A stretch of DNA of 64,000 nucleotides from Alicyclobacillus_A sp963788285 (GTDB lineage Bacteria > Bacillota > Bacilli > Alicyclobacillales > Alicyclobacillaceae), in assembly GCA_963788285.1 (NCBI GenBank), contig CAWBGB010000017.1:1-64000 (forward strand), in the 5' to 3' direction. The notes below the pieces were generated by a model, which was given only the letters and a program-made list of their open reading frames with translations, did not search any database and was not told the origin of the DNA. Below, in pieces: positions 11,052-20,838 of the stretch; position 1 is the stretch's first letter, and each line of letters begins with the position of its first letter. The position numbers and the translations under genes are program-made.

Positions 11052-12346
11052 TTAGAACGGCAGCGTACCACCGAATGATAGATAAAGGAGCAATACGTTC
11101 AGGGACAATATCACGGCTGCGCAAATTGTCGCTGTCAGAGTCACCACCCGCTTGTTCACGAGGACTCCCATAATGTCGCGCCGCCGTGTGAAGTAAATGA
11201 GGTCGATGATACGCATTGGCAACACCAAACTTAGAACGACCTGACTGATAGCCTCTGCGTTGGATCCATGCCATGTGCAACGATGATGACTGTCGGCAAC
11301 ATCGTGAGCACGCGTCTTAGCCACAGTGGGATGGAGAAACCGACAAATCCTTGCATAATCACTTGCCCGGCTATCGTTCCTACCGCAGAGCTCGAAATGC
11401 CGGATGCCAGCAGCGAAACCAGAAAGACCTCTGCAGACGCTGCCCCGAGTAGTGGCGTCAACGATTGATATGCGAACGCGATGTCGGCGATTTGTGTACG
11501 ACCCGTTTGGTGAAACACCGAAGCTGCCATGAACATCATGGATAGGTTGATGAGCACAGCGAGGCTCATGGCAATAATGACTTCCTTTGTATGAAAGCAA
11601 AAGATGGTCGTCTTCATGCATCATTGCGTGAAACCACGCGGTTTTGCTTTAAGCTGGAGTGCAGATATACAACGTGCGGCATGACCGTGGCGCCAATCAC
11701 ACCGACAGCCAGCAGGACGGAATCGTTGTTTCCGAGCCATGGAACAAGACTGTGATACGACCAACTTCTGGTTTTGACCAAACCGTCTCGAAGACATGAC
11801 ATAACAGGCGGCGTTAACGACGACGAAGGCGGCGATGAACTTCTCCAATGGTCTGAATCCGAAACGTTCAAGGGTGAGGATCAGATATGTTGTTACACCC
11901 GTCAACAACGTAGCAATTAACATGGGGATGTGAAATAACAAGTTGAGTCCTATCGTCGCGCCCAGGAACTCTGCGATATCCGTCGCCATCGCAGCAACTT
12001 CGGAGAATGCCCACATGACATACGACAGCCATTTGGGGCAATGCTCGCGGCACATTTCTGGAAGGTTTTTGCCCGTTGCGATGCCGAGCTTTCCTGACGT
12101 GTTGTGAATTAACATCGCCATTAAATTTGCTAACACCACGACCCACAACAATTTGTATCCAAACTCCGAGCCGCTTTGAATGTTTGTGGCGTAATTCCCG
12201 GGATCGATATACGCGACACAAGCAATGAAGGCGGGACCCAAGCACGGTAATAAAGCTCGAATGCCTTTTCTTTGGTGGGTTATTGATTCTCGAGCCGCCA
12301 AGACGGATTTGTTCTCTTTTTGTATTTGCAGAGACGGTATGCTCAT
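11052..12346 (-). CDS. mntH: Nramp-family manganese transporter MntH (frame broken, probably by sequence error)
   Basis: Proton-coupled Mn(II)/Fe(II) importer of the inner membrane. The N-terminal part has the Nramp TM1 motif DPGNYATN, then successive hydrophobic helices. Helix 6 (the MPH motif, as ATVMPHVVYLHSS) lies in a second frame, the following helices in a third, and the C-terminus (ending LSFGGTLPF) in yet another. The left arm has different errors, and merging the arms restores continuity at the first break (11,790-11,840), so the gene is probably intact in the organism. The ATG at 12,346 follows GGAAAGG by 11 bases; GTG at 12,367 is the alternative. An MntR-like operator lies just upstream. 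Confidence 0.75.
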
Positions 12347-12407
12347 CCAGAGCGCATCCTTTCCCACTTATATTTTCCCACAGGACAAATTTTGGAACTC
12401 GGGAAAA

Positions 12408-12428
12408 AATTTTAGCCGAAGGAAACTT
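12408..12428 (-). promoter_or_regulatory. MntR-like operator upstream of mntH
   Basis: AATTTTAGCCGAAGGAAACTT lies immediately after a TATAAT box (complement of 12,439-12,444) on the mntH strand. As I recall the Bacillus subtilis MntR sites at mntH, the flanking AATTTT and GGAAACTT halves are shared. Such a position would let Mn-loaded MntR block transcription. The left arm keeps the site. The match is from memory and not scored. Confidence 0.5.
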
Positions 12429-12570
12429 CTGTGGAACCATTATACTCATTGACATCAGAAAATTGTTACAGTTACCGTGGATAGGACGATAAAATTTCAT
12501 CAAGGAAAAAGTGTTGTATGAAGGAAACATACATCAGGACAAAACACCGTGTAGGTGAAGCGAGACGGAT

Positions 12571-12745
12571 ATGAAACAGGAAACTTGTTGTGATGTCGTT
12601 CATCACGATGTAGTGAACGATTGCATTGAACACTTGTCTGAACCCGTTGTAGAAAGTTTGTCGGAGACGTTTAAGGCCCTCACGTGTATTACCGACATGA
12701 CGAAGCCCATACCGTGAGGCTTTTGCAGATGGCAATGGCACATTG
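12571..12745 (+). pseudogene. ArsR/SmtB-family repressor remnant with internal deletion
   Basis: The frame begins with a Cys-rich metal-sensor N-terminus (MKQETCCDVVHHDVV) and the conserved VESLSETFKAL helix, then jumps out of frame. The C-terminal helix (HDEAHTVRLLQMAMAH) appears in another frame directly afterwards. About 40 residues that would hold the winged helix are missing. The junction is the same in the left arm, so this is probably a real deletion. It lies directly upstream of the cation-transporter remnant, as in metal-efflux operons. Confidence 0.5.
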
Positions 12746-12767
12746 GTAAGGAACAGGGAGAAAGTAA

Positions 12768-13102
12768 ATGAATCTAACCGGTCACGACCTATGGACAAGA
12801 CGAAAAAGGGAGTCGTTGTGGAACTGCTGTCAATTTTTTTGGATCTGCAGAAGCTACAGTCGCCATTGGGACAGGGTTCATCGCTCGTTCGCTCCTTAGT
12901 TGCATTCGGGGCGGACAGCGTAATTGAACTCATTGCAGGAGGGGCACACCTGTGGGGCTTGATCATTGAAGCACGCAGAGCCATTCTCACTCGCGTACAA
13001 TGGGCACAGAAAATCTCATCTTGGGTCGGTATGGCCTCTGCTCTAGATCGCGGCATTCGCCCTAAACGACTATCCGAAATGTACGGGGAGCACGGAAAGT
13101 GA
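12768..13102 (+). pseudogene. Cation efflux (CDF-like) transporter remnant
   Basis: Contains a stretch typical of cation transporters: SLVAFGADSVIELIAGGAHL, a helix carrying an acidic residue pair. The N-terminus lies in another frame and only about 110 residues remain, against about 200 or more expected. Shares its decay with the ArsR remnant upstream and ends near the converging glycosyltransferase gene. Confidence 0.45.
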
Positions 13103-13227
13103 GGTATTCACAACAAGCACCTCCTCAGCAGTACTTAGTCACCCGAGGAGGAGCTTGCAGATGGGTACATGTAGTTCGCTGCATCAATGGGCTTCGAGCT
13201 GTAGGTCAGTCCTGACAACACGCTCAA

Positions 13228-14427
13228 TCAAATACCTATTTTGTGTTTGAAAGCAAGAATTTCCGCAACGGCTTGCTGATATCCGCCAGCCTCTTGAAAT
13301 GACTTACTCATTTCACTGACGACTTTTCGGAAATCCTGGTTTTTGACCACTTCATCGACCGCTTGACGAAGTTCCTTTGCTGATAAATTGTCTCTTTGCA
13401 ATTGAATGCCAGCACCCAGCTCTGCTACACGCCGAGCGATCATTGGCTGATCTTTATCATGCGGAATTACGATGAGTGGAACACCATAAAACAGGCCCTC
13501 ACTGGTACTGTTCATACCTCCATGTGTGATGAACACTTGAGTGTGCTGGAGTACCTCAGTTTGTGGCACGTAATTTCTGACAATGAAATTCCGAGGTATA
13601 TTACCCAGATCCGAAATGTGCGTGTGTCTTCCAACGGATGCCACCACTGTGTAGTCCGTGTTCCCTAGTGCTTCAAAACAAAGCTTATAGAAGTCAATGA
13701 CATCACGAATTACAGTACCCAACGAGATATAAATCACCTGTTTATTCTCAAGATCTAGGTCCAATTTGTCTTGTGAACCGCGCGCTGAGATGGATGGACC
13801 GACAAATTTGTACGTGTCATCGAACGACTCCCCATTTGGCTGAAACTTCCTGGTCGTATACACTATGGAAAGTGGCGCCGGATTGCAGAACACTTCGTAA
13901 GCTGAATCCAGATTTACGCCATATTTTGCGTTTACGGTAGCTAACATTTGTTCAAATTCCGATTTCACTTGTGTATTTATCGATGCGGGGAATTGACGCG
14001 AGACACTTTCTAGAATGAAGTCAAAAGACTGTTTTGTATGGGCGAATGATGTGCAGGAAGTAACGGCGGGTAAATTCAACATTTTAGCAAGCAAGCGTCC
14101 ACAACCGAACATGGAATCGTGGATGATATAATCAAACCGGGTCTCTTTTGTTTGTTCGATGACTCTTGGTACGATGACATCAGAAGTACGCAATAGTCCA
14201 GTGACTATATCTAAAATATGATTCCTATTCCCTGCTAAAAAGGCATTCATGAAGGCAGAGGCATCATAGGTGCGCACGATGGCACCAGTTTCCTCAATAC
14301 GCTGTCGGAATTGCTCGGTTGTAAAGTAGACAACTTCCTCTCCTTGACGGATTAATTCTGTCACAACCCCCAGCGTTGGGTTAATATGGCCTTCAGCAGG
14401 CCCGTTCATAAACAAGACCCGAGACAT
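13228..14427 (-). CDS. YjiC-like UDP-glycosyltransferase (GT1, macrolide-glycosyltransferase type)
   Basis: Cytosolic GT-B enzyme of 399 residues that transfers sugar from a UDP-sugar to a small acceptor. It opens with the acceptor-domain signature (FMNGPAEGHINPTLGVVTEL), where the His is the expected catalytic base. The C-terminal half has the nucleotide-sugar motif ITHGGMNSTSEGLFYGVPLI and the DKDQPMIARRV segment. The ATG at 14,427 follows GAGGTGG. It is intact, unlike its neighbours, and stands alone in the minus orientation. Bacillus relatives act on flavonoids and macrolides in vitro; the natural acceptor is unknown. Confidence 0.88.
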   Translation of the reverse strand: MSRVLFMNGPAEGHINPTLGVVTELIRQGEEVVYFTTEQFRQRIEETGAIVRTYDASAFMNAFLAGNRNHILDIVTGLLRTSDVIVPRVIEQTKETRFDYIIHDSMFGCGRLLAKMLNLPAVTSCTSFAHTKQSFDFILESVSRQFPASINTQVKSEFEQMLATVNAKYGVNLDSAYEVFCNPAPLSIVYTTRKFQPNGESFDDTYKFVGPSISARGSQDKLDLDLENKQVIYISLGTVIRDVIDFYKLCFEALGNTDYTVVASVGRHTHISDLGNIPRNFIVRNYVPQTEVLQHTQVFITHGGMNSTSEGLFYGVPLIVIPHDKDQPMIARRVAELGAGIQLQRDNLSAKELRQAVDEVVKNQDFRKVVSEMSKSFQEAGGYQQAVAEILAFKHKIGI

Positions 14428-14484
14428 GGAACCACCTCGTTTTCAAAGTCACACCACAAAGTATAGTCGTCAGAGACGGATACT

Positions 14485-14513
14485 TTTGTACACGATATGC
14501 AGTGTAGTGTCAA
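14485..14513 (-). promoter_or_regulatory. Candidate promoter of the glycosyltransferase gene
   Basis: On the minus strand TTGACA (complement of 14,508-14,513) and TACAAA (complement of 14,485-14,490) are 17 bases apart, about 60 bases before the start codon. The -10 match is only moderate. Confidence 0.4.
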
Positions 14514-14559
14514 ACACGAAACACACTACATATTATGCTTCTATAAATTTTCCCACCAA

Positions 14560-15670
14560 AACCAGTTTACCTTTTCACCATTCCCTAGTTTCCTTCATCG
14601 ACGGCCGATTCAATGGGGATGCTTTCAGGGGAGCACTGTGCCAACAGAAGCCGACTGCGGCCGGTGAGCCTTATCTTCTGCGAGACCTCCTAGGCTTACC
14701 ATAGCGCTCGAGGTCTCTGTTTTTGCTGGCCGCTGTGATAAGCTTGGGGTCACTGTATAAATAGGCATAGCACGACTCTCCTCTCTTAAACGCTTGCGAA
14801 GTAAGCTGTCGGGTTTGGGCTTAAGAGATTGCCCGACCAGTCAGGTAGACCGGATTCATCCCAAAGATTGGTTCCCCTGTTTCCTTTCGGGATTCAGCGC
14901 AAACGACATTCAGTTTTGCAAAGTGTAGCTCGTCCATGACGAAACATCAAATACTCATTTGTATAGCAAAGGCGAGGATACGGCCAGATTTGGCCGAATA
15001 GCTGGACATTTGGTCTGCACACGAATGACGTTTCGTTCGGAGTCTACTTTATTGTTTCTTCAAGTTCCAAGAAACCAGCATATATCTTTTCAACTCACAC
15101 TTGTTATAAGCACCTCCTTCGGAGCCTATGACACGCAAGGGAGGTTGTTTATTTACATCAGATAATTGCAATGAGTGGGTGGATTTTCTATGGAGTCAGA
15201 AAGTCCGCTGTTGGATGAGTACATTCTGGCTCAATCAGGAAAATCGGAACCGAGAGTATCGTTTTGTTCTTACAGCCAGTGCAGACGCAATCAAGTCCAT
15301 ATCTATGTGTACTTTCTCTCTTTGGTCATGGTGTCTACGCTAGCTGCTTGACAACGGTGACTTGAGATTTACGCCACTCCCAGTAGTTCTGCATGTCGAG
15401 ATACCGGTGCCCCGTCGTCCACTTATCATTCATTCATACAGCAATGCGCCTAGGAGTCGCAAAGCAGACTGGCGATTGGGAGTGACCAACGATGCGATAA
15501 TCAAGCATACTTGTCTTCTGCGCGCCACAATTTTGAGGCGGATGCGGAGCACGAATGAATTGAAATTCTACCGGGACCTGTAAAAAATATGTACCGTAGA
15601 CGAACTGCGCTAATCCATTCGAAAGGAAATGACATATGGGAACTCTTGTGGTCGACCCCGCACAGCGGAC
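14560..15670. other. Decayed stretch without recognisable gene
   Basis: Both arms show only short, inconsistent frames here. The best candidate is a plus-strand product of about 130 residues around 14,940-15,350, split over two frames in this arm and lying in one 151-codon frame in the left arm. It contains a WVDFL segment and a hydrophobic end, but I recognise no family. Confidence 0.4.
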
Positions 15671-15672
15671 AA

Positions 15673-16002
15673 TTAGTCTTGCGATGGATGATAAATGTCG
15701 AACGTTTCCCAAATGCCTTCAAGATTGTTAAGGTTTTCCACCACGTTGGTCGATTGTTTGCTAGACATGCCGCGTAATATAGCTTGAATTAGGGACAATG
15801 GAGCAACAAAGGAGTCCATGTGTGAAGCAATGCCGGTAGCACATAACAAGATTAAGTCTGCATGGTCCGCAAGAGGTGACGATGGATAATCTGTAATAGC
15901 GATTGTTGGGATGCCAGCGTTTTTGGAATACATTAAGCTACTAACCGTAAAGCGGGAATATCGTGAAAATCCGATGCCAACAACGACGTCGGACTGGGAC
16001 AA
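15673..16002 (-). pseudogene. C-terminal SIS-domain fragment of an RpiR-family regulator
   Basis: A 109-residue frame reading DVVVGIGFSRYSRFTVSSLM, then IPTIAITDYPSSPLADHADL, which is the SIS sugar-phosphate-binding half of MurR/RpiR regulators, ending naturally after the last helix. The N-terminal helix-turn-helix is absent: upstream the sequence changes at about 16,000 into a permease end in the opposite direction. It therefore looks like a truncated gene at a rearrangement junction. Confidence 0.6.
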
Positions 16003-16192
16003 GGCACCCCTTGGTTACTTCTTCCCGGTCTTGGGCTTCGTCGGCGCGTTCGTCGTCCTGACACAACAAACGGAGGGCAGCTTGATCACGACCGCCATCC
16101 TGCTGGCAATTGGAGCAGTGTACTGGCTCTTCTTTGGCGGGAGGTTTTCGCTTTCAAGTGGCGTCACAGATTTATCTAGTCAAGACCTTTGA
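16000..16192 (+). pseudogene. C-terminal fragment of a membrane permease
   Basis: About 60 residues starting near KAPLGYFFPVLGFVGAFVV, with two hydrophobic helices and a short polar tail. It resembles the last two helices of APC-type amino acid permeases, but this is only a resemblance. No upstream part is present. Confidence 0.4.
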
Positions 16193-16344
16193 CGGGAACA
16201 AATTCATCTTTGACTCGATGATGTGTAAGCAATGTGAAAGATACTTCGACTGTTCCAGTGGGGGCGTTGGACCAATGGAAATTGCCCTAATATAGGTCTG
16301 TTCAGTATCGGGAAGTGAGTTAATGCATAAAGGACAAAGATGGG

Positions 16345-16560
16345 GTGAAATGGTTGCCAAGATTGGGTGCGGTTCAGATGTACGCTCGACCTGGCCAAAG
16401 AGACTTCAATGTACAGCGCGGTATCGAATTGGTTCAGTAGGCAGTTCGTGAAGGGGCACAGTTGGTTGTATTGCCGGAGTTGGGGTCGACCTGGTATGGC
16501 CTGAGCCTTGATGAGTTTGAAGGTACTTATTGGGTGAACCGTTTTTTGGACGGGATCAAG
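16345..16560 (+). pseudogene. N-terminal fragment of a carbon-nitrogen hydrolase (nitrilase family)
   Basis: One frame gives AVQMYARPGQRDFNVQRGIE, then after a TAG stop AVREGAQLVVLPELGSTWYG, which contains the PEL motif carrying the catalytic Glu of the nitrilase superfamily. Only about 65 of some 270 residues remain; the Lys and Cys of the triad are missing. The stop (CAG to TAG) is in both arms. Following the permease fragment on the same strand, it may be the remains of an amide-uptake and hydrolysis operon that the RpiR regulator once controlled. Confidence 0.6.
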
Positions 16561-16561
16561 T

Positions 16562-16990
16562 AAGTCCCTTTAACGTTTGCGTTCTCCCCGGTGTATTGCT
16601 TTACGAGTACCTTCAAAAACGACAAGGGCTAACCAGTGAAGAAAACCGGTTGACCTGATTATAAGAACGAACGTTTACGGAACCTTAATTAGGGCATTGC
16701 AAACTGGCTAAAGAATCAGTAAGACAACGTTGTACAGATACATCAAGGAACACGACAACGTCCCATTCTTGCGCACATTTCGACAGACTTCGCGCTGACG
16801 CCGTGCTATACTCCACCCAAACCTCATCGAAGGTACACCTACGTGAGTCACCGATACTGTTGCGGTGGCTTTTTGGCGTGCGGATGATACCGGATCATAT
16901 ATAATCTCATTGTGTATCATTGACTACTTAAATGACCTTACGGGACATTGGGCCTTATGTTATAAAAACGGAGCACGAGTAATTTTAGGG
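16562..16990. other. Spacer upstream of the EamA gene
   Basis: No gene recognised. The last part is AT-rich, contains TTATAAAAACGG near 16,960 and leads into the GGGAGGTGG ribosome site of the EamA gene. Confidence 0.4.
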
Positions 16991-17000
16991 AGGTGGCGAT

Positions 17001-17984
17001 TTGGAATACGTTGAGTCGAAATTAAATTTTGAAAATGGGATACAACACAAATCGACCAGCGAAATTCAATCGACAATCATTACGGGCAGAAAATTCGATC
17101 ATTTCAAAGGACTTTCGATGGTACTTCTGGGGGGCGTTCTTTGGGGGGTATCTGGTACAGCTGCTCAGGTTCTGTTCCAACGGGACGGATTTGATCCTGG
17201 TTGGTTAGTTAGCACGCGGATGAGTGCAAGCGGATTGTTGCTACTTCTTGCTGTTGCAATTCGTTCTGGATTCAAGTCCGTGTTTTTAGTATGGGGGAAT
17301 AACAAAGACTTGCTTCGCCTCATCCTCTTCGGAATCCTTGGTTTGTTGGGCGTTCAATACTCCTATTTTGCATCAATTCAGTATGGCAATGCTGCGACGG
17401 CAACTTTGTTGCAGTATTTGGGACCGGTTTTCATAACGGTGTATCTTGCGTTTCGGCGGCGTAGTATGCCAAATCAGTGGGAGTCGATCGCTGTTGTCTT
17501 AGCACTCATCGGAACTTTTTTTCTCGTTACAAACGGAAAATGGAATGGGTTCTCTGTTTCAACACTTGCTGTTGTGTGGGGACTGATCTCGGCACTGGCA
17601 CTATCTTTCTATACTTTGTACCCGAAAAGGTTGTTGCAAAGCTATGGGTCTGCAACGATTCTTGGCTGGGCTATGGTGATTGGTGGGCTTGGAATGGCCT
17701 TTAAAAATCCTCCATGGCGCTTTGTCGGACATAGTTCATTCGGTGCATGGTGGCTCGTTAGTTTTGTCGTATTATTTGGGACGTTAGTTCCGTTTTATTT
17801 GTATATCTCCAGCTTGAAACACATTTCTGCCTCAGAAGCGAGCCTTTTGGCGTGTGGTGAGCCGCTTTCTGCTGCTATCGTGGCCATGGCATTTTTGCAC
17901 GTTAACATGGGGGTGTTCGCCTTATTTGGAGGATTGTGCATCTTAGCGACAGTGGTCATATTGGCACGAAAGAGCCCTGCGTGA
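17001..17984 (+). CDS. EamA-family (DMT superfamily) exporter
   Basis: Integral inner-membrane carrier of 327 residues with ten predicted helices in two EamA repeats (about residues 38-170 and 180-322). The first helix has the family stretch LLGGVLWGVSGTAAQVLF, and the second repeat ends CGEPLSAAIVAMAFL. Members export amino acids, nucleosides or other metabolites; the substrate cannot be told here. The TTG start at 17,001 is chosen because GGGAGGTGG lies six bases upstream. The polar leader of about 35 residues is longer than usual. A terminator follows at 18,088. Confidence 0.85.
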   Translation: MEYVESKLNFENGIQHKSTSEIQSTIITGRKFDHFKGLSMVLLGGVLWGVSGTAAQVLFQRDGFDPGWLVSTRMSASGLLLLLAVAIRSGFKSVFLVWGNNKDLLRLILFGILGLLGVQYSYFASIQYGNAATATLLQYLGPVFITVYLAFRRRSMPNQWESIAVVLALIGTFFLVTNGKWNGFSVSTLAVVWGLISALALSFYTLYPKRLLQSYGSATILGWAMVIGGLGMAFKNPPWRFVGHSSFGAWWLVSFVVLFGTLVPFYLYISSLKHISASEASLLACGEPLSAAIVAMAFLHVNMGVFALFGGLCILATVVILARKSPA

Positions 17985-18087
17985 AGAGGAAGAGTACAGA
18001 AACAATGTTTCTGAACGAACAACATGGTTATCTAAATGCGCCGTTTTGATTTTTGACTGCGTACGAAAAATAAGTCGAATACATTCA

Positions 18088-18119
18088 GACCGCCTTAGAA
18101 GATTCTAGGTGGTCTTTTT
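18088..18119 (+). terminator. Terminator after the EamA gene
   Basis: The hairpin GACCGCCTTAGAA / TTCTAGGTGGTC, with small mismatches, is followed by TTTTT. It lies about 100 bases after the EamA stop codon. Confidence 0.6.
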
Positions 18120-18245
18120 GTGTCAGGAGCAAGGGCGAAATCGAGTGTTCGATGGCGATACTCTTCGAGCGTTGATGAAATAGACAGTATTGACACTTTT
18201 GATAATCAAGCGGACAATGCTGGTGCTAAGGAGGGTGATAAAACG

Positions 18246-18480
18246 ATGGGACAACCAGCCGTAGAAAGGGTGGATCTGCAAGCGGAAAGGGGCTGGGTGA
18301 CAACCGGAAAACCGAAACGGATACTTGGTGTCAGTTCACGTAACACCGTCAAGCGATGGGTATCTGAAGGCAAATTATGCTCAGGAATTTGATAAAAATG
18401 GATGGATGCGTATTTCTGTTGACTCAATAAGACGATTGCTTCCATCGGGAGATGAAAATGTAAAGGCGCTTCAGAGGTAA
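18246..18480 (+). pseudogene. Small excisionase-type helix-turn-helix protein, frameshifted
   Basis: Starts at ATG 18,246 behind AGGAGGGTG. The first frame reads RILGVSSRNTVKRWVSEGKL, a MerR/excisionase-like winged-helix motif. It then needs a one-base shift near 18,375 to continue as QEFDKNGWMRISVDSIRRLL to the TAA at 18,480. With the shift the product would be about 77 residues. The same bases occur in the left arm, so the frameshift may be real. Such small DNA-binding proteins often pair with a toxin, but none is seen here. Confidence 0.5.
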
Positions 18481-18656
18481 AGCAGAAAATAGATGATATG
18501 TCCCGAACTGGATTTGGATGTGACAGAAGAGTAGTACCGAGTTCTATACTTAGGAATAATTTTGTACCCAATGACTATGTACGGGCGGATGGCACTTAAG
18601 GCGACAGATAAAATCTCTCTGGGCCTCATCACCGCTCGGCGAAGAACGAAAAAAGG

Positions 18657-19349
18657 TTGGGTGGAGCTGTGAGAATTCTCTTAGTCGAAGATGAGAAACC
18701 GTTGGCTGCTGCGCTCATGCAATTATTCCGCGACAGCCGGTATCTTGCTGACGTTGCCCATGATGGAGAAACCGGGCTTGACCTTGCTCTTACCAACAGC
18801 TACGACGTGTTAGTCTTGGACATTATGCTTCCTCGATTAAACGGACTTGAGATTGTGCGCAAAGTCAGAGAGGAAAAACTGGACGTTCCGATTTTGCTGT
18901 TAACTGCACGGGATACTGTCGACGACAGGGTTCAAGGGTTGGACGTGGGAGCTGATGATTATCTCGTCAAACCGTTTGCCAACAAAGAACTGCTGGCACG
19001 TCTGCGTGCCCTCACCCGACGTACGGGTAGCTTAACCGGTACGGATGCAATGCAAATCGGCCCTTTCACCATTGACTTGTCGACGCGAATTGCAAAGCGC
19101 GACGACGAACCTCTCTCCCTCACCAGTAAAGAATTCCAGATTATGGAATTGTTTATGCGCAACCAAGGCAAGGTTCTTTCGAAAGAATTGATTCTCGATA
19201 GGGTCTGGGGACCGGATGCGTCGGTGATTAGTAACACAGTAGAAAATTACGTTCACTTCTTGCGCAAAAAGATTGACGTGCCAGGTCAACACTCCTACAT
19301 TGAAACCGTCCGTGGAATCGGGTATGTGTTTAAAATCCCGTCTGCCTAA
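18657..19349 (+). CDS. OmpR/PhoB-family response regulator
   Basis: Cytosolic two-component regulator of 230 residues. The receiver domain (about residues 5-117) has the acidic pocket (LLVEDE), the phospho-acceptor Asp in VLDIMLPRLNG, the Thr of LLLTARD and the Lys of DYLVKPF. A C-terminal winged helix (about 130-228) carries the DNA-binding segment ending TVENYVHFLRKKID and the YIETVRGIGYVF hairpin. Start: TTG 18,657, or GTG 18,669, which puts the first beta strand at the usual place; neither has a well-spaced ribosome site. Partner of the kinase that follows. Confidence 0.9.
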   Translation: MGGAVRILLVEDEKPLAAALMQLFRDSRYLADVAHDGETGLDLALTNSYDVLVLDIMLPRLNGLEIVRKVREEKLDVPILLLTARDTVDDRVQGLDVGADDYLVKPFANKELLARLRALTRRTGSLTGTDAMQIGPFTIDLSTRIAKRDDEPLSLTSKEFQIMELFMRNQGKVLSKELILDRVWGPDASVISNTVENYVHFLRKKIDVPGQHSYIETVRGIGYVFKIPSA

Positions 19350-19572
19350 GAAAATGGATCACGGCGGCGAAGCGGTACCTCTTCATTTTATCCTCGACTA
19401 GAGAAGCAGGGTTACACAGTAGTTAAACCGGATCCTGCGATGGTGTAATATACCAAAAGAACAGCTTTCCCCTATGTCCCGAGCATCCTATTGCCCAAAA
19501 ACCGAAACTGTTGATACCGTGCTGCCCCAGCAATGCTCTATTTTCTCATCAAACAGGTAGGAGCATTTTTCC
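19350..19572. other. Long spacer between regulator and kinase
   Basis: Regulator and kinase genes of this type usually overlap or abut; here 223 bases separate them. No gene or clear promoter is seen. The segment is absent from the left arm. Confidence 0.4.
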
Positions 19573-20838
19573 GTGTTCAATCAGATCCAAGTCCGTTTGA
19601 CCTTGCTCACTGTAGGGATTTTTCTAGCGCTCTACATGATTCCCTCGTTTTCCATATATGGAATCCTGAGACAAGTCGTTCTGCGTACAATTGATGTGCA
19701 GTTATCTGGCATTGTGCGACAACTTGAGCATCAGAAACCTCTTGCTGTGGTTAAATCCCTACCAGATGGCACCTACGCCATGGTGGTCAAGCCAGGGGAG
19801 TTCGTCTCCAATGCAACACCTGATTTGGCTGTTAAATTGCAGACTCTCATTCAGCGACATAAGTATCAGCACTTCACGGTCAACTTGAATCAACAGAGTG
19901 CGGTCTACCGCGTGATTTACGTGCCATTGACGAAAGTGGTGCAACAAAACCAGGTTGGATACATCGTCACTGCCACAAACGTGGCTCGGGAGATGGCTGT
20001 GTTACATCGCCTAAAAAGTGTGTTGCTTCTAGTTGGCGTTCTGGGCACGCTCATCGCTATCATGGCTGGGTTTTTCCTCGCTGGGCGGGCTATGCGTCCC
20101 ATTCGTAAGGCTTGGCAACGACAGATCCAGTTCGTTGCAGATGCTTCTCACGAATTGCGAACGCCATTGGCTGTTATTCAGTCCAACCTTGGCATCGTAT
20201 TGGATCATTCTGATCAAACCGTTTTGGATAACTTGGAGTGGATTAACAACGCTCATAGCGAGGCACGACGACTAGCCAAGTTGGTGGAGGATTTGCTCAC
20301 GCTTGCGCGTAGCGATTCTCAAACCGCCGGTGTACAACTGCAGCCGGTAGATCTTACAAAACTTGTACCGCATGTGGTGGAACTGTTTGAGACCGTAGCG
20401 ATTGTGAAACGCTTGGAACTGGAATCGGACCTTTCGGGAGAAATTCATATCATGGGCGATCGCGATCGACTGCAGCAACTTTTCGTGATTTTGTTGGATA
20501 ACGCCTGTAAGTACACCTCTGAAGGTGGAAAGGTACGAGTTACCGTTGCGTTGGACAAAAATACGGCTGTAGTACAGATCGAGGATACGGGTCAAGGCAT
20601 CGCAGATGCCGATTTGAACCGGGTATTTGAGCGGTTTTTCAGGGCGGATGAGGCACGCCATCGCGGTGAAACCGGCGGTGCCGGGCTAGGCCTTGCCATT
20701 GCCAAGTGGATTGTCGAAGCACACCAAGGAAAAATCATGCTGAAAAGTAAACTCGGAGAGGGTACACGAGTGACAGTGAAACTACCGGTTCGCTCGGCTG
20801 AAAGTGCACAGCGGCCGTCATTGATGACAATGATTTAA
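19573..20838 (+). CDS. Sensor histidine kinase
   Basis: Membrane kinase of 421 residues. TM1 is at about 12-34, an extracytoplasmic sensor of about 115 residues follows, and TM2 is at about 150-172. Almost immediately after comes the H box ASHELRTPLAVIQSN, so a full HAMP linker is lacking. The ATPase domain shows the N box (LLDNACKYT), G1 (EDTGQGI), F box (VFERFFRADE) and G2 (GGAGLGLAIAKWI). The GTG start at 19,573 lies 9-10 bases after GTAGGAG. The signal sensed is unknown. The 3' end overlaps the convergent gene by four bases. Confidence 0.9.
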   Translation: MFNQIQVRLTLLTVGIFLALYMIPSFSIYGILRQVVLRTIDVQLSGIVRQLEHQKPLAVVKSLPDGTYAMVVKPGEFVSNATPDLAVKLQTLIQRHKYQHFTVNLNQQSAVYRVIYVPLTKVVQQNQVGYIVTATNVAREMAVLHRLKSVLLLVGVLGTLIAIMAGFFLAGRAMRPIRKAWQRQIQFVADASHELRTPLAVIQSNLGIVLDHSDQTVLDNLEWINNAHSEARRLAKLVEDLLTLARSDSQTAGVQLQPVDLTKLVPHVVELFETVAIVKRLELESDLSGEIHIMGDRDRLQQLFVILLDNACKYTSEGGKVRVTVALDKNTAVVQIEDTGQGIADADLNRVFERFFRADEARHRGETGGAGLGLAIAKWIVEAHQGKIMLKSKLGEGTRVTVKLPVRSAESAQRPSLMTMI

